From Chamaecyparis obtusa (Eukaryota > Streptophyta > Pinopsida > Cupressales > Cupressaceae), in NCBI GenBank assembly GCA_027943335.1, contig BSBK01006398.1, forward strand, positions 143,501 through 207,500: a stretch of DNA of 64,000 nt, in the 5' to 3' direction. Below are positions 1-11,672 of the stretch, piece after piece. Position numbers and translations under genes: made by a program. The notes beneath the pieces were generated by a model, which searched no databases, was not told where the DNA came from, and saw nothing but the letters and a program-made list of their open reading frames with translations. Numbering within the stretch: position 1 is the stretch's first letter; the number at the start of each line of letters is the position of its first letter.

Positions 1-390
1 CAGCTGATAGTTCACAAGAAATCCATGCATCTAATTTGAATATCAATTAATAAAAAGAAATAGGGTCCTCTAATGGCCCAGTCATCAGGACCTTGACTAT
101 CCCCTCAACCAGTGACCCTTCAAAACTGGGTTATCATGCAATCGGTGAGTGATCCTTCATTCTCCTAGTCTGTCCTGCAACCAAACATATTGAAAATACA
201 CAATATAATGATAACAAGTCTTCACAATCCCCCTTCCCTCAAGGAACACTATCAACCATCCCTTCCACATAGCATTTCACTGTTTGTATGAGTGGATTGT
301 GCAGGAATAGTTAACATTAAACAAGGAGCAAACTCCTCAACACATCTTGGAAACCATTGAATTCAATAATAAATGAAACCTAACACCAAC

Positions 391-484
391 ACTATTCCTT
401 CCATTCACTTCTACCAAGAATAAAGCATTTAATCCATTCAACATTACATATAATCATTAGACAGTTACATTTCCTGACTGTGTA
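391..484 (+). repeat. Direct repeat, copy 1 (copy 2 at 954-1047)
   Basis: The stretch from actattcctt through gacagttacatttcctgact recurs almost unchanged at 954-1047, about 563 bp downstream. The second copy has gained an inverted extension that makes a hairpin (1021-1079). No coding content. Confidence 0.85.
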
Positions 485-953
485 GAGGAACAGTCATGAC
501 CAAAATGATCAAAACTACTTTCACCCTTGCACAAGCTATTCCAAACTTCAAGTAAAATGAGCAATATGCTATATCAAATCATTCATATTCATAGTAACCA
601 TTTGAAGGATCATTTTTTTAATGAACCCTCTGATTGTACCCCTGTGGCAGAGAAAGGAAACCTCAAAATAGAGAAAGGAAACTTAGTAAAACCAGTCTAT
701 GCCGATGTTTGTGAGGGTACAGTCATGATAAGTGCCTCTCAAACCTCTCCAAACATGTAAGATTGTCTTTAAATACTTTATTGATCTCTTCTAAACATTA
801 ACCAAATCAAACCTACATTTGAATCCACGCACAATAACCCCAAAATGAAGGGTTTTGTATCCTTTAATGAATCTTAGTCACTGGTAGCGCATGGACAGTC
901 AAACCAGTAGTCTCCAAAGCATTCAATAAGTGATTGGATTGTATTTAATACAC

Positions 954-1047
954 ACTATTCCTTCAATTCACTTCTACCAAGAATAAAGCATTTAATCCAT
1001 TCAACATTACATATAATAATTAGACAGTTACATTTCCTGACTATGTA
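954..1047 (+). repeat. Direct repeat, copy 2 (copy 1 at 391-484)
   Basis: Second copy of the 391-484 segment with only a few substitutions. Its right end overlaps the left arm of the 23-bp perfect hairpin at 1021-1079. Confidence 0.85.
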
Positions 1048-1079
1048 CTAGAGGAATAGTCAGGAAATGTAACTGTCTA
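1021..1079. repeat. Perfect 23-bp hairpin
   Basis: The left arm at 1021-1043 starts tagacagttacatttcctga. The right arm at 1057-1079 is its exact reverse complement, with a 13-bp loop between them. In the sister copy at 391-484 the right arm is absent, so the inversion arose after the duplication. There is no T-run typical of a terminator. Confidence 0.9.
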
Positions 1080-1097
1080 AATGATCCAAACATTTGA

Positions 1098-1340
1098 AAA
1101 TAGTGAATTGATATCCTTGAGCACAAGCACCAATAATATCAAATAATGGAGATAAAGCATGAGCTAGGGCACGACACTAGTAGAATGTGGTCATTTCAGA
1201 GAGCATTCGTGATCAAATAAAATGCAATGCATTTGAAATTTGTAGTCGAATATGATGCCAGATGCTTGAAAGATGAAGAAATCACATACCTTCTCTCGGG
1301 CTCAGCTTTTTCTCCTCTATCCAATCAAAATAAAAATGAT
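1098..1340 (+). repeat. Shuffled duplication, copy 1 (copy 2 at 2120-2300)
   Basis: Three short blocks here recur at 2120-2300 in a different order: a block around gatatccttgagcacaagca, a block around tcatttcagagagcattc, and a ttctctcg block followed by aaataaaaatgat. The reordering points to rearrangement or transposon-mediated shuffling, not simple tandem duplication. Confidence 0.7.
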
Positions 1341-2119
1341 GAGGTCATTTCACTTTTTTTTTCATAGCCAAATCTTCCTTGTACCACACGAAGAACATTC
1401 CATTGGTTCAGTTTTGTAATTTGTTTTTTGTGTAATTAGTAATTGGTAGATTAAATGCAGATAACACCTTTATCAATTTAATTAGCATGTTATTATCATA
1501 TCAGATAAAGTATGTTTAAGAATTTTTAGGACTGGTCCTTTTGCGTGTATTAAACATAATAGAATTTTCAGCATATTATTATCAATCTATTTCTTTGTTC
1601 TAAACATGCCATTGGTTCAGTTTTGTAGACTTGTTTAATCCATTAAATGCATTTTTCATGAGGAGGGGTCTTGTTCTTAGGAGATTGATGAAGATTGTGC
1701 ACCTCAAAAACCAATTCATAAGGTACCAATCATGTTTCCTATTCGCTTATATTTTTGGATTGGTAAATCTCCTTATAAGTTTCATGTCCTTTCTTTTGAT
1801 TACTATGGATGAGATATATATCTTACATTTAGCATTCAACTTCTTTACATTTTAGAACATGTAGTGTGTTTTTTGAGGATTTTACCAAATCAACTTTTAA
1901 CATAAACCGAAAACACCAAACTGATATCTTGCCTTTTCAACTTGACAAAATATTTGCATTTGATCAATAACTGCAAGCAACTGAATGATAAATCCACATA
2001 CCTGTATCTTTGTAAAATACCTGGAACATCAAAAAGATGGCTAAGTGGTTGCCACCATGATTTTTATCTACTAAATATGGGGAAAAAAAACACCAAAAAA
2101 TATCGAATAGAAAACATGA

Positions 2120-2300
2120 TTGGTCATTTCAGAGAGCATTCATAATCAAATAAAATGCAATGCCTTCTCTCGCGCTTGATCAACTTTCACCCACTCATTT
2201 TCTCCCACTCCTTTTCTCTACAAATGAAATAAAAATGATTTAGCCATTTCAAAATAGTGAATCGATATCCTTGAGCACAAGCACCAGTAACATCAACTAT
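2120..2300 (+). repeat. Shuffled duplication, copy 2 (copy 1 at 1098-1340)
   Basis: Contains the same three blocks as 1098-1340 in different order, with a few substitutions. No gene is recognised. A minus-strand ORF across it (2187-2462) matches nothing I know. Confidence 0.7.
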
Positions 2301-2445
2301 TTTGATCTGTGGGTAGCCTAATGTTGGTAAGAGTTCTTTTATTAATAAAATTACTCTGCAAGATTGAAGAAGTGATATATTTTGGCAAATGAAGAGTAGA
2401 AAGATGATGATATTCCTAAGATCATGGATGGACACAATGTTGTAG

Positions 2446-2546
2446 ACAGAATGGGAAGACATCTTTCTAGACTAGCCCTGGATCCTTTGACAATTGGGGT
2501 AGGATCCAGACCCATGCTAAAAAGATGTCTTCCTTTCTGTTGTGGA
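2446..2546. repeat. Imperfect palindrome, stem about 40 bp
   Basis: The left part (gggaagacatctttctagac and the following ggatcc) pairs with the right part (ggatccagac then aaaaagatgtcttcc) around a loop of about 15 nt. The size and imperfect pairing would suit a small-RNA precursor, but I do not recognise a known mature miRNA. It could equally be a short MITE. Confidence 0.55.
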
Positions 2547-2797
2547 ATTATCCCTTCTTTGGCCTGCACTCATTCCTCTTCTCAAAAATGGTTATCTAGA
2601 AACTTTGGATACTATTTCTCATCCAAGCATGAAATGTGCTAGTGATCATATAAAATTACTTTAGGCCTCTAGTATTGATGAGATCTACAAGTGTAAAATG
2701 TTTTTGCGAGATTGGGATCAATTTGTGTAGTGTACATAAATGGAAGGTGGTGATTATTCTCGATGATTGACAGGTAGCTAGGACAGTAGCTAGGACT

Positions 2798-3244
2798 AAA
2801 GATAAAATAGCTCAAGAGACCATCATAGGTTCTCTCTTTCTTCAGTCTATATTATTGACAGAATGTTTTACCTTTCATTAGCTCATCAAATCCAAGGATT
2901 TGAAAGAATTTAATAGAATATTTTCATGACAATGTATATTATTTAAGTTGACATTGCATGAATTTATCTACTTTGCGCACTTGTAGACTATGAGGATGAC
3001 GATAAAGAAGCATGGCCATCCATGGCCATGCTTCTTTATCGCTATCCTCATAGTCTACAAGTGCGTGAAGTAGATAAATTCGTGCAACATCAACTTAAAT
3101 AATATACATTGTCATGAAAATATTCTATTAAATTCTTTCAAATCCCCAGATTTGATGAGCTAATGAAAGGTAAAACATTCTGTCAATAATATAGACCAAA
3201 GAAAGAGAGAACCTATGATGGTCACTTGAGCTGTTTTATCTTTA
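2798..3244. repeat. Giant foldback, 222-bp arms with 2-bp spacer
   Basis: Left arm 2798-3019 and right arm 3022-3244 are reverse complements, separated only by cc at 3020-3021; the centre reads gcatggccatccatggccatgc. Comparing the arms by eye gave about 14 mismatches in 222 (about 94% identity), nearly all transitions. No ORF of interest. It may be a foldback or MITE-like element or an inverted-duplication locus able to make a long double-stranded RNA. A fold-back assembly artefact is less likely, since the arms have diverged. Confidence 0.9.
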
Positions 3245-3480
3245 ATGTGCATATCCATCAATTTTTCAACACTTAATAATTAATTCCAATAGAACTGCTA
3301 CGCATTCGATAAATAAAATGTCAGAGAAAACTAATTTACGACAATAGTTCTGACAGTAATGATATACATTCGACAGGGAACCTGTCGGAGAAATGTTGAA
3401 GGACTGTCGCTCTTCCGAAAGTTTAAGTGTCACAAATAGTAAATTTTTGATAGAAATTCTAACATTAATGCCATATCTCC
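3245..3480 (+). other. Possible CACTA subterminal sequence
   Basis: Contains repeated gacag/ctgtc words, such as gacagggaacctgtcggag near 3374, resembling the tgtc/gaca-rich stretch before the CACTA end at 8270. It could be the other end of that element, but no CACTA terminus was found here. Confidence 0.25.
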
Positions 3481-5917
3481 TGTCATGCCCAAAAAATTAA
3501 TCAACCAAAAATGTAACAATTTTTTTTTTTAAAGTGCAATGTTAAGGAGTGTTGTTCAACGGTTAAGTGAAAGTTGACATTAGTTATGTTGGGTGCAATC
3601 TAGGATCAAGTTTATAACTAATGTTGTAAGAGTCAGCTTCAAAAGTGGAACCCTAGAGTATACAATTTCCTTTATAACTTCTAACCAGAATGCACCCAAG
3701 GTATCTAGGGCATTGAATATTCGATTAATCCTACTGAGACTATACTCACAAATGGTATATCTACCAAGGTTATGGTTCTCGAATGGGGTTCAGATCAATG
3801 AAAGGATATTCAATCTTGCGATGAGGGTTCATGGGATGATTTCATCAGTGCATGGGTATAATTATAATGCGACAATGAACACTATGAAGTTAATTAGAGC
3901 ATAATGGTATCTGTTGGTTTAAGAATATTGATGACTATACTACTCTTTACTTTGACTTCTTTAAAGAACAAATTTCTTTCTTTTCACTAGGACAATGCAT
4001 TTCATTTAATCCTAATCCTAAGGATTAGTAGTGATTTAGAATTTTAAATAAACCCCGACAATCTATTATATAAGCAATAAAATGAACTATAGAGTTAACT
4101 AATTGATTTCTTAATGTACCTAACATTTTAACAATACATCTTTTTCCTTATTAACTAATTGATTAAATTATGAATAAATGTTCTACCAAAGCAATTAATA
4201 ATTAAAAGAACAAATCATATTAAGTATCAAATCACCAATTATTTATCCTTACTAGCCTTATATAGACGAATTAACCATGAATGAAAATTAAACATTAACT
4301 TGGCAAGTTAATAAATTAAAGACTAAATCTAAGTACACTAACTATAACTATAAATTGATAATTAATTTCAGTAGATATGAAGCTAATCACAAAATAGAAT
4401 TAACAATTTACAATGAACTAATCATTAGATTAATATGTTGATCAAAGTTAAACACTTCAATAATAATCATCTAATTAATAATTAATTCTATAAATGAGGA
4501 ATGTGTTAAATCAAGTTCAAATAATAATTAACAAGGATCATGAATTAAAAGAGTATATTAGCCTACTAAACATACTACCCTACTAAATTGACACATCATT
4601 CTACCTATCCCTATAAGCTACTATCCTATCAAGCCACCACTATCTACCCCTAAGCTAGCTCCCCCTACCTACTAGCCAATGATTCATGAAAAAAGGGGAG
4701 TGCATATCCAAGAAGGAAAAGGGGGACAACACATGGCTGACTTGGGCCCACTACTATATCTCCCTTTTCAAGAGCTTAACAAGGCTTACGTGGATTATAA
4801 AGGGGGAAGGTTTGTTAGAAGTTTTAGGTCCCATCTCTATTGTCATCTAATTTACCAAGACTATGCTCACGTAAGGCATGTGGTTGGCTTTGACAAAAGG
4901 AAAAGGAATCATTTACTAACATGTCAGGTTACCCACAATTTGCAGCAAAGTGAAGTTTACAAGTTATGTTATCAATGCATGAGGTGAAAGGTGGCGTAAG
5001 TAATGTGTGTGAGGAAAAAGAGTCAAGTCTTGGTGACATGACTAGGTGGCCCCACTTGCTAGCAAGCATAAAGATTTAATATAAACCTCTCTCCTAAGAC
5101 CCTACACCAGACTTAAGGGTAAAGGAAATTTATGACTATATTGCTCTTTAATAATATTATTGGTAGGGCTGCAAGAATAGGTGGATCCCACTTGCTTACA
5201 TAGGATAAAGTATGGCTTTATGACATTGTTTTATAACATTGTATTATTAGGAATTAGTGACTAATAGTTAGGTTAGGCTAGGATTTTAGGTTTATGTTAA
5301 TTATAATTAGGAACATAATGGAATGAGAAGGAATATTCTCTATGGTATGAGAATAATGTCATTCCCATACAAATTCCAAAGAGCAATTTGCTCTTAAAAA
5401 TCTGGGAAATGTCATTTTTATAATTTGGTCAAGGCTTTATCACATTGATCTATTTACTAGTTATAGGGGAGATATTTGAATGCATTTGATAATTTTATTT
5501 AAAGCATTGCACTAAGAAGGCTATGATTAGAGTATTAGTTATGTGTGATCTTAACATTGGTGTCTTAACTTATCCAATATTTCATTGATATCATACTTCA
5601 TTTGGAGAGATTTAGAGGTTGCAATGTTGTTCTCATCAAAAGTATAGTTTCTATTGAGTTTGAAGGTTGTCTATGATAAGATAAAATGTAATGAACATAA
5701 ACAATTTCAATCAATACATTAAGAGATTTCCAAATATTCATTTCAATGAAATTTTACTTCCTATAACCAATACATTGTTTTCTTCTTTGTCAACTTGGAA
5801 GCCATTTACAATGAAAGATTCACACCTCCATTTCAAATAAGTAGAATGCATTAAACATGATAGTAAGGAACCCTTATTTACATTTTAAACCAATGAAATA
5901 TAATTTGGTAACCATAC
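3481..5917. other. No gene seen; AT-rich spacer
   Basis: Only short ORFs (for example 3593-3904 and 4679-4987, both plus), with no recognisable motif. 4050-4620 is very AT-rich with many ttaatt/aattaa words, as in the U3 regions of LTRs elsewhere in this window, but no TG...CA boundary could be fixed. Confidence 0.5.
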
Positions 5918-7925
5918 ATGAATGATAGTATCAAGAAAATGAACATGCTTTTCTCAATTTTATTACAATATACAATTTCATGGTGCTCCAATGAAGAGAA
6001 AAAGAACACTATTCAAATCCACAAGTATGCTCCCCCTACAAGGAGAGGTTTCTTCATTAAAATATGCATCAAAGGAGGATCTTACTACAAAGATCAACCA
6101 AAACAATAACATATGGTGTTTCCATACAAACACATCCAAGGAATGAACTCCTTCAAAGCTTCTTCTACATGAGTCTTGACATCAATACCTACAATGAAAG
6201 GGGGAGAACCATGGGATGCTCACCTCCCAATCTAGGTCTCTATGAGACCACCCCAAAGCTTGGAGAACCAAGGCTAAATGGGTATGCTTCAAACAAACAA
6301 GTTGCTCACAATAATACACATATGCATATACAACAACAATTTATTCCCTCCCAAGGCTACACAAATGAGTCTTACAAGCTCATTGAAAGAGGGTGAAGGT
6401 GGACTTTTCCAAGGGGAGAATGCCATTGCATTCAACATTTCTCAACATGAGTATTTCATTGCCTCTTCAAGGTTACATAATCAAAACCTCCATACACATA
6501 CTTTGCTTATCAACATCCTCAAGATGAAAGCATACCAATGGCTTCATGGTGCCTATACACCATGAATTTATCCCTCTTCTCCAAGAGAAAAGACTCTCAC
6601 CTCATGGAGAGCCCAACTAACCCCTTTACCCAAGGCCACTTCTTCCCTTCCCAAAGGGTGAGTAATGCTTCACTCCCATGAACAAGAACTCCCTCATTCA
6701 AGCAAAATAAAACAAAAAGGAAACATGAATTCAACCCAAATTCCATCCCATACAACACAATTTCACAACAAGCATAAATTTCATAAGCATGAGAGAGCAA
6801 GAACATCATGAAAATCTATTATAACCAACAAGTAAGCTTCCATGGCAAGGAGTAAACCAACCTTCACAAGTGTTATGGCAAATGAAATTTGAGAAGAGCT
6901 AATCCACTTATCCTTCCTCAATCCAAACCCTAATGTCTCTAAAAGTAGAGAGTGGGTGAACACCCACTAACTCTACCAAGAGCCTCTAAAAAGGCCTCCA
7001 ATTTCTACCCACCCACCATCAATAAATTTAGACTTGACCCTATGGTCCTATAGCTTTTCCTTGTCCCCCATGATAAATGCATGATTGAAAGGAAAGGGTG
7101 GAGTTGGGTAAAGGTCAAGACTTCATCCAATTTCGTAGCTAGGGTAAATGGGTCATAAAATGGGTTACCAAGGTCACTAGGGGGTTATGGACATGCTCAA
7201 AACCTTCCTATCTCATACCCCTATCACTTAGGTGCATAAATAATGTCAAAAATGACCCTTAGAACCTCTTTTTGGCCTCTAGAAGTGGCTAGACAAAAAA
7301 AAGAATTTAAATAATCACATAACAAGTGTCAAGCGACACTAATGATTGCACATCACATACAAAATGTCATGTCTTGAACAACAACATGAAGTTAACACAC
7401 ATGCAAATTCACATTTACAACGAGTTCACATTACAACAAGGCTTTTAATCCTATATCAGATTAAACTTGGCTTACTCAGTTCACATATGTTTAGCCTTGA
7501 TTCTCTGAATAATTCCATGGTTCTCTTACCTACACACTAAACATCGAGCATCAGTACTTCAAGGTGGTAAAATCACATAAAATATACATATCTAATTCAT
7601 TATTTAACATGTAAATCCATATGTAGAATTCAATCCTAATTGCAAATTTTCATTCAATAATGTTTGAACATCATAAGTACATAATCATCATGACATGTCA
7701 TCTGTGAAGTGATCAAATCTAAACATGATCCAATATTCTCATCAATTCACTTACTAAACATACATAATCAAAATCATGACATACTCTAGATTCTAATCCA
7801 CATAAAATAATAATCATCATCAAACATAATGTCTCGAGTCTCTATCAAAATAATCAACAAGTGTATCAATGTATCAAAATGTGAATAATCAAAAATGCTA
7901 TGATGGGTCGGGGTGAGGCCTCACA
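5918..7925 (-). mobile_element. Possible minus-strand gypsy LTR and flank
   Basis: On the minus strand an LTR-like start, TGTGAGGCCTCACCCCGACC, begins at 7925 and runs leftwards. About 930 bp further on is a degenerate promoter-like block (ggaggcctttttagaggctc, 6972-6992). This resembles the TATA-plus-ggagg/ccctc modules in the other gypsy LTRs of this window. The inner end and partner LTR were not found, so this is an inference from layout. ORFs at 6064-6396 and 6278-6565 have no recognisable domain. Confidence 0.3.
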
Positions 7926-8270
7926 TCTTTGACAGGTATATCTATCAGAATTAGGTGGAAACTGTCACTATTTTAACAATTATAATGTCGAAAAGGATAT
8001 GTTTTTGACAGTTAATTCCGACAGAGATTATATATTTCCTATAGGTCATTGTGTCAAAATTTTGATGGATGAACCATAGAAAATGCCATAACGAAGTTGT
8101 TGCCATGTGCAAGTTTCCGATGTGATATGGTGTTGGTAAACCGATGGATACATCTTCTGTTGTAATTTCCTACACAAAAATGGCGATGGACTCATCTGTC
8201 AAAATGCTACAAATTAGCATTGCAAATCCAACAAAATGGCCATCGAAATTTGACCCCAAATGTAGTAGTG
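7926..8270 (+). mobile_element. CACTA (En/Spm) element, 3' terminal fragment
   Basis: Ends in ccaaatgtagtagtg, so read inwards it starts CACTACTACATTTGGGGTCA. This matches the 3' terminus of the large CACTA ending at 47177 (CACTACAACATTTGGGGTCG). The preceding 330 bp carry many short tgtc/gaca and gatgg words, typical of subterminal binding arrays. The 5' end and the 3-bp target duplication were not found; the 3 bp after the end are cca. Confidence 0.65.
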
Positions 8271-8742
8271 CCAAAAATATGTTTCTAGTTTTCTGTGTTG
8301 CTCGGTTCCTTCTTTGACCAAGTTGGTTCGATGTTGCTCAATTTTATTTGTTTACCAGTGTTAGTCAATTATCTCTTTGGTGCTTGGTGAATTTCCCTGG
8401 TGCTCGATGATGCTTGTTTGGCGCTCGATTTCCTTGCTTACTAAGTTTTTTTTTTTGGATTTATGTTGAGGCCAACTTGTGCATTTAATTTGGGTCATGG
8501 ATTTAATGTTGGTATCTATCATTGGGAAGTGTGTGGACCTAGATCTATTCATTCCTTTCATTGATGGTGGATTTGAAGGCCGACTTGGTTCGGTAGCCTC
8601 TTGTATAAATGTAGTTGTTTGGTTAGAGTTTAGAGACAGTTTTTGGTTAGAAGATAGAAGATAGAAAAATTAGAGATTATTTGCAGATCCTCACATTTTG
8701 GAGGACTTATGTACTTAATTGTAATATCTGGCCTAAACCGAG
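8271..8742 (+). other. Unassigned LTR-like sequence
   Basis: T-rich sequence with repeated gctcggtt/gctcgat words similar in vocabulary to the copia LTRs at 17.2-33.3 kb. No boundaries, primer site or coding motif could be fixed. It is probably the flank into which the CACTA fragment or the gypsy LTR inserted. Confidence 0.3.
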
Positions 8743-9900
8743 TGTATGCACCCTAAAATGGTCGCCTAGACTTTGGGCCCCCATTCTTCAATTTATCAAA
8801 TGATGGAACTAATTTATCAATTTCCTAAATCAATGTTTTGCAACATTTTCATTTCAAATCAATTTCTTTGATCAAATCGCAATTAATTCAAATATTTCTA
8901 AGGTTTGATCATTTCATCAATAATTTTGTTTAATTAAAAGAAACATTCCCTTTTAAATAAATAACATAATCTTATTTAATTGAAAGAAATATCTCTTCAA
9001 TAAAATTATTTTATTTAATTAAAGTCTCTTTAATTAAATGATTTTATCTTATTTAATTAATATTCCTCTTTTAATTAAATAATTTTATCTTATTTAATTA
9101 AAAGAGAATCCCTCTTTTAAATAAATAAAATCCCCCACTTAAAGCTCTCTTTGTGCTGGAAAAGGAAATAAATCAAATAAAATAAACAAAAACCTTTTTC
9201 CCTCTACACTTTCCAAGTGGTGGGCCTTCTTTCCTCTTTTTGCCTCTTTAGGGATTTATCCCACATTGCCCTTGAGGATGCATTTCCCTCCACACTTCCC
9301 TATATAAGGAGCCCTCTCCTTCTCATTTTAGAAAGAAGATAGAAATTTCATACTATTGTTATGCTGCAGGTTTGGAGAGCAATCTTGGAAGAAGCTTTGA
9401 GCATTTTTGAGCTTGGATATTTGAGACTTCTCTCTTCTTGTCTTCTTCTTCTCATGCATTTAGATTAATAGTGCATTTGCATACTAGTTTAGATTCATGT
9501 TTCCTTTCATAGATAATCTTGCATAAGCATTTCTTTCAATAGAATAGTTTACTTTCTTGCATTGTTATCATTTAGAATAGTTTCCATTTTCATTTTCATG
9601 CAATAACTTGACAATCATGGAGACTAGCATTCTTGCTATTCCTCTTGGAATCTCTCATTTCTTGGTGTACTTGCATGGGCATAAAATAGGTCAATTTGAG
9701 GGCCTCTAATAAAAACCCTTGCACTCCATGAATAGAGATCTATGAGTCACCATTTGAGACCTCATTCTTGAGTGATCTTGAATCTAATGATTCATAGAAG
9801 TGTGACTACTTTTTAGCACACACTGGGAAGGCCTTACAGCCCAACATGTATGAATCAATTTGAAGTAATATATTAAAGTGATCTGCATTCTCTCTCTCAC
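8743..9900 (+). mobile_element. Ty3/gypsy 5' LTR (element F)
   Basis: Starts TGTATGCACCCTAAAATGGT, close to the LTR start TGTAGACACCTAAAATTG of the minus-strand LTR at 59995. An AT-rich U3 full of ttaattaa follows (8930-9130), then a TATA box at 9301, then a leader running into gag at about 9957. The 3' boundary and primer-binding site were not resolved, so the end is approximate. Confidence 0.55.
9299..9308 (+). promoter_or_regulatory. TATA box of gypsy LTR F
   Basis: ctatataagg followed by agccctctccttctcatttt. The same TATA plus CT-rich layout recurs at 14573 (plus), 48955 (minus) and 59335 (minus), always inside LTR-like sequence about 440-690 bp from the proposed LTR start. Confidence 0.6.
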
Positions 9901-9956
9901 TATTTGTGTGATGTTGCTTCTGTGTGTGATCTTTGCAAGGTGGATCTGGTTAGGGT

Positions 9957-11424
9957 GTGTCTTTGGCCCCTCGCCCCATCTACCCTTGCATCAAACCTTT
10001 AGCTCAAGAAGCTCAAGATCTAGGATTCACTCATCTTGTCACTAGTTTGGAACCTTCTTTTGTTCCTTTACCTAGCATTCCTACTTATACTCCTCCTTTA
10101 GTGACTACATCTCTTCCATCTCTTCTTGTGAGTATTCCACCGGTGTCTCTACCTACCTCACAACCTTCTTACCATTGTGTTCCTTTTACCTATTCCAACC
10201 CTCTTCCAATTGTGGTTCCAAGTGTTCCACTGATTGTGACTTCCATTCTCACTACTTCCTACACTCTCCCTAGTGTTTCTAATGTTTTTATGCCTCCTAT
10301 TTCTTCTAATGATTCTACAATCATTAGTCTAGCTCAAATTGTGTCCTCTTTACAACAACAACTTGCATCCTTAACTCAATCTAGGTTTAGTATCCCTACA
10401 TGTGACATGGGTAGTCCTTTATCCCTAGACATTATTCATGCTCCTGTTCCTTAGCAAGCCGATATGCCTCATCTTGAGAATCACAATGGTAAGGGAGACC
10501 CTATCACTCATGTTAAAATATTTCAAATCCTTTGTAGTGACTATGCTCATGACCATAGGATTTTAGCCAAGTTGTTTGCTAGAAATTTTCATGATAAGGC
10601 GTTGAAATGGTAATGTTCCTTGCCTCCTTATTCTATTGATTCTTTTCCAAAACTTGCTAATGCATTTATCCAACAATTCCAAAATAACATTGTTTCGCAA
10701 GTGTTCTTAACTAATTTGACGCATTGTAAACAAAATACTAAATAAAATTTGACAAAATTTATTAGTAGATTTAAGCATTTGTATGCTCAAATTTCTTATC
10801 CTATTCCTGATGTTGATATTCAGCATATGTTTATTTCAAATTTACAAAAGGATATTAGAGATAATATTTTGCTTACTAAATTTATCTCTTTTCCACAACT
10901 TTGTGCAGCACTTCATCATTATCAATTAAGTGAGTCAATTTGACACCAACACTCTAATGGCTCCTGTTCTAGTTGATAAGAGTGATGTTGCTCCTAATCC
11001 CACCAAATTTCAAAAACCTAACAACTATGTCAAGATAAATAAGCAAGCAAATGCAGTTGTTCATCTAGTTGTTGTTGCATCCAACAATGCCACTTATGCA
11101 TCCACTGCTTTTCATCTGAATCATACGTTTACTCCTCTTTCTGAATCTTTACAATCTATTATGAGTAAATTATTGAGTGCTAATATGATTACTTTGCCTC
11201 ATATTGGACCTCTTTTACCTACTACAATTCTATCCAAATGCTTTGATCCCAAATCCTTTTGTCAATACCATCGTCAAAAAGGCCATGATACGGAGAAGTG
11301 TTATTCTCTAAAACATAAGGTTCAAGACTTAATTTTGATTCTAATGCTTTATCTATTGATAATTTTGATGGTAGTAGGAACAAATTTGTCTCTCCTCCTA
11401 ATCAAAACCTCCAAGCCTATATGA
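9957..11424 (+). pseudogene. gag: Ty3/gypsy gag (element F), broken
   Basis: Capsid-nucleocapsid polyprotein that would package element RNA in cytoplasmic particles. The first 160 residues are Pro/Ser/Thr-rich. After an in-frame stop at 10452 comes a retrotransposon gag domain (around HDKALKW, then ISRFKHLYAQI near 10760). A further stop precedes 10749, and a +1 shift near 10930 leads to a zinc knuckle of the Cys-His-His-Cys type, CQYHRQKGHDTEKCYSLK (about 11262-11315). That knuckle form is typical of non-chromovirus (Tat/Athila-like) gypsy gag. No intact reading frame remains. Element type is confident, lineage less so. Confidence 0.75.
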
Positions 11425-11672
11425 ATCCTTTGCCTACACATGATACTAATACCATTGTTCAACCATCTTTTGTGGATATTGTTTATGATTCAAAGATGGA
11501 TGATCTCAATCATATTTTTAACCATGTGGATCATGTTGTTTTGTCTCAACCTATATCTCCACCCTAGCCTCAATCTCAACCTCAACTTCAAGTTCCACCT
11601 CAACCTAAGCCTAAATTGAAACCTCAACCTAAACCTTGAAAACAACTTAAGAATAAAAGACCTAGGGAGCTC

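Larger units (their letters stand above)
1..2445. other. Non-coding, shuffled repeat DNA
   Basis: AT-rich sequence with short ORFs only, none of which resembles a protein family I know. Its structure is a set of local duplications, listed separately. It may be debris of old transposons; no LTR ends, primer sites or polypurine tracts were seen. Confidence 0.5.

Noticed and set aside
2187..2642. Overlapping ORFs on both strands as a host gene exon
   Set aside because: They overlap a palindrome and repeated blocks, and no protein motif was recognised.
3481..7925. An LTR element bounded by TGTCATGCCC (3481) and GCCTCACA (7925)
   Set aside because: The ends look suitable, but the flanking 5-bp sequences do not match and no primer site, polypurine tract or repeated LTR was found.
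7326..7925. Direct-repeat or CRISPR-like spacing of tcataat words
   Set aside because: The words are AT-rich and irregularly spaced, without a constant repeat or unique spacers; this is plant nuclear DNA.
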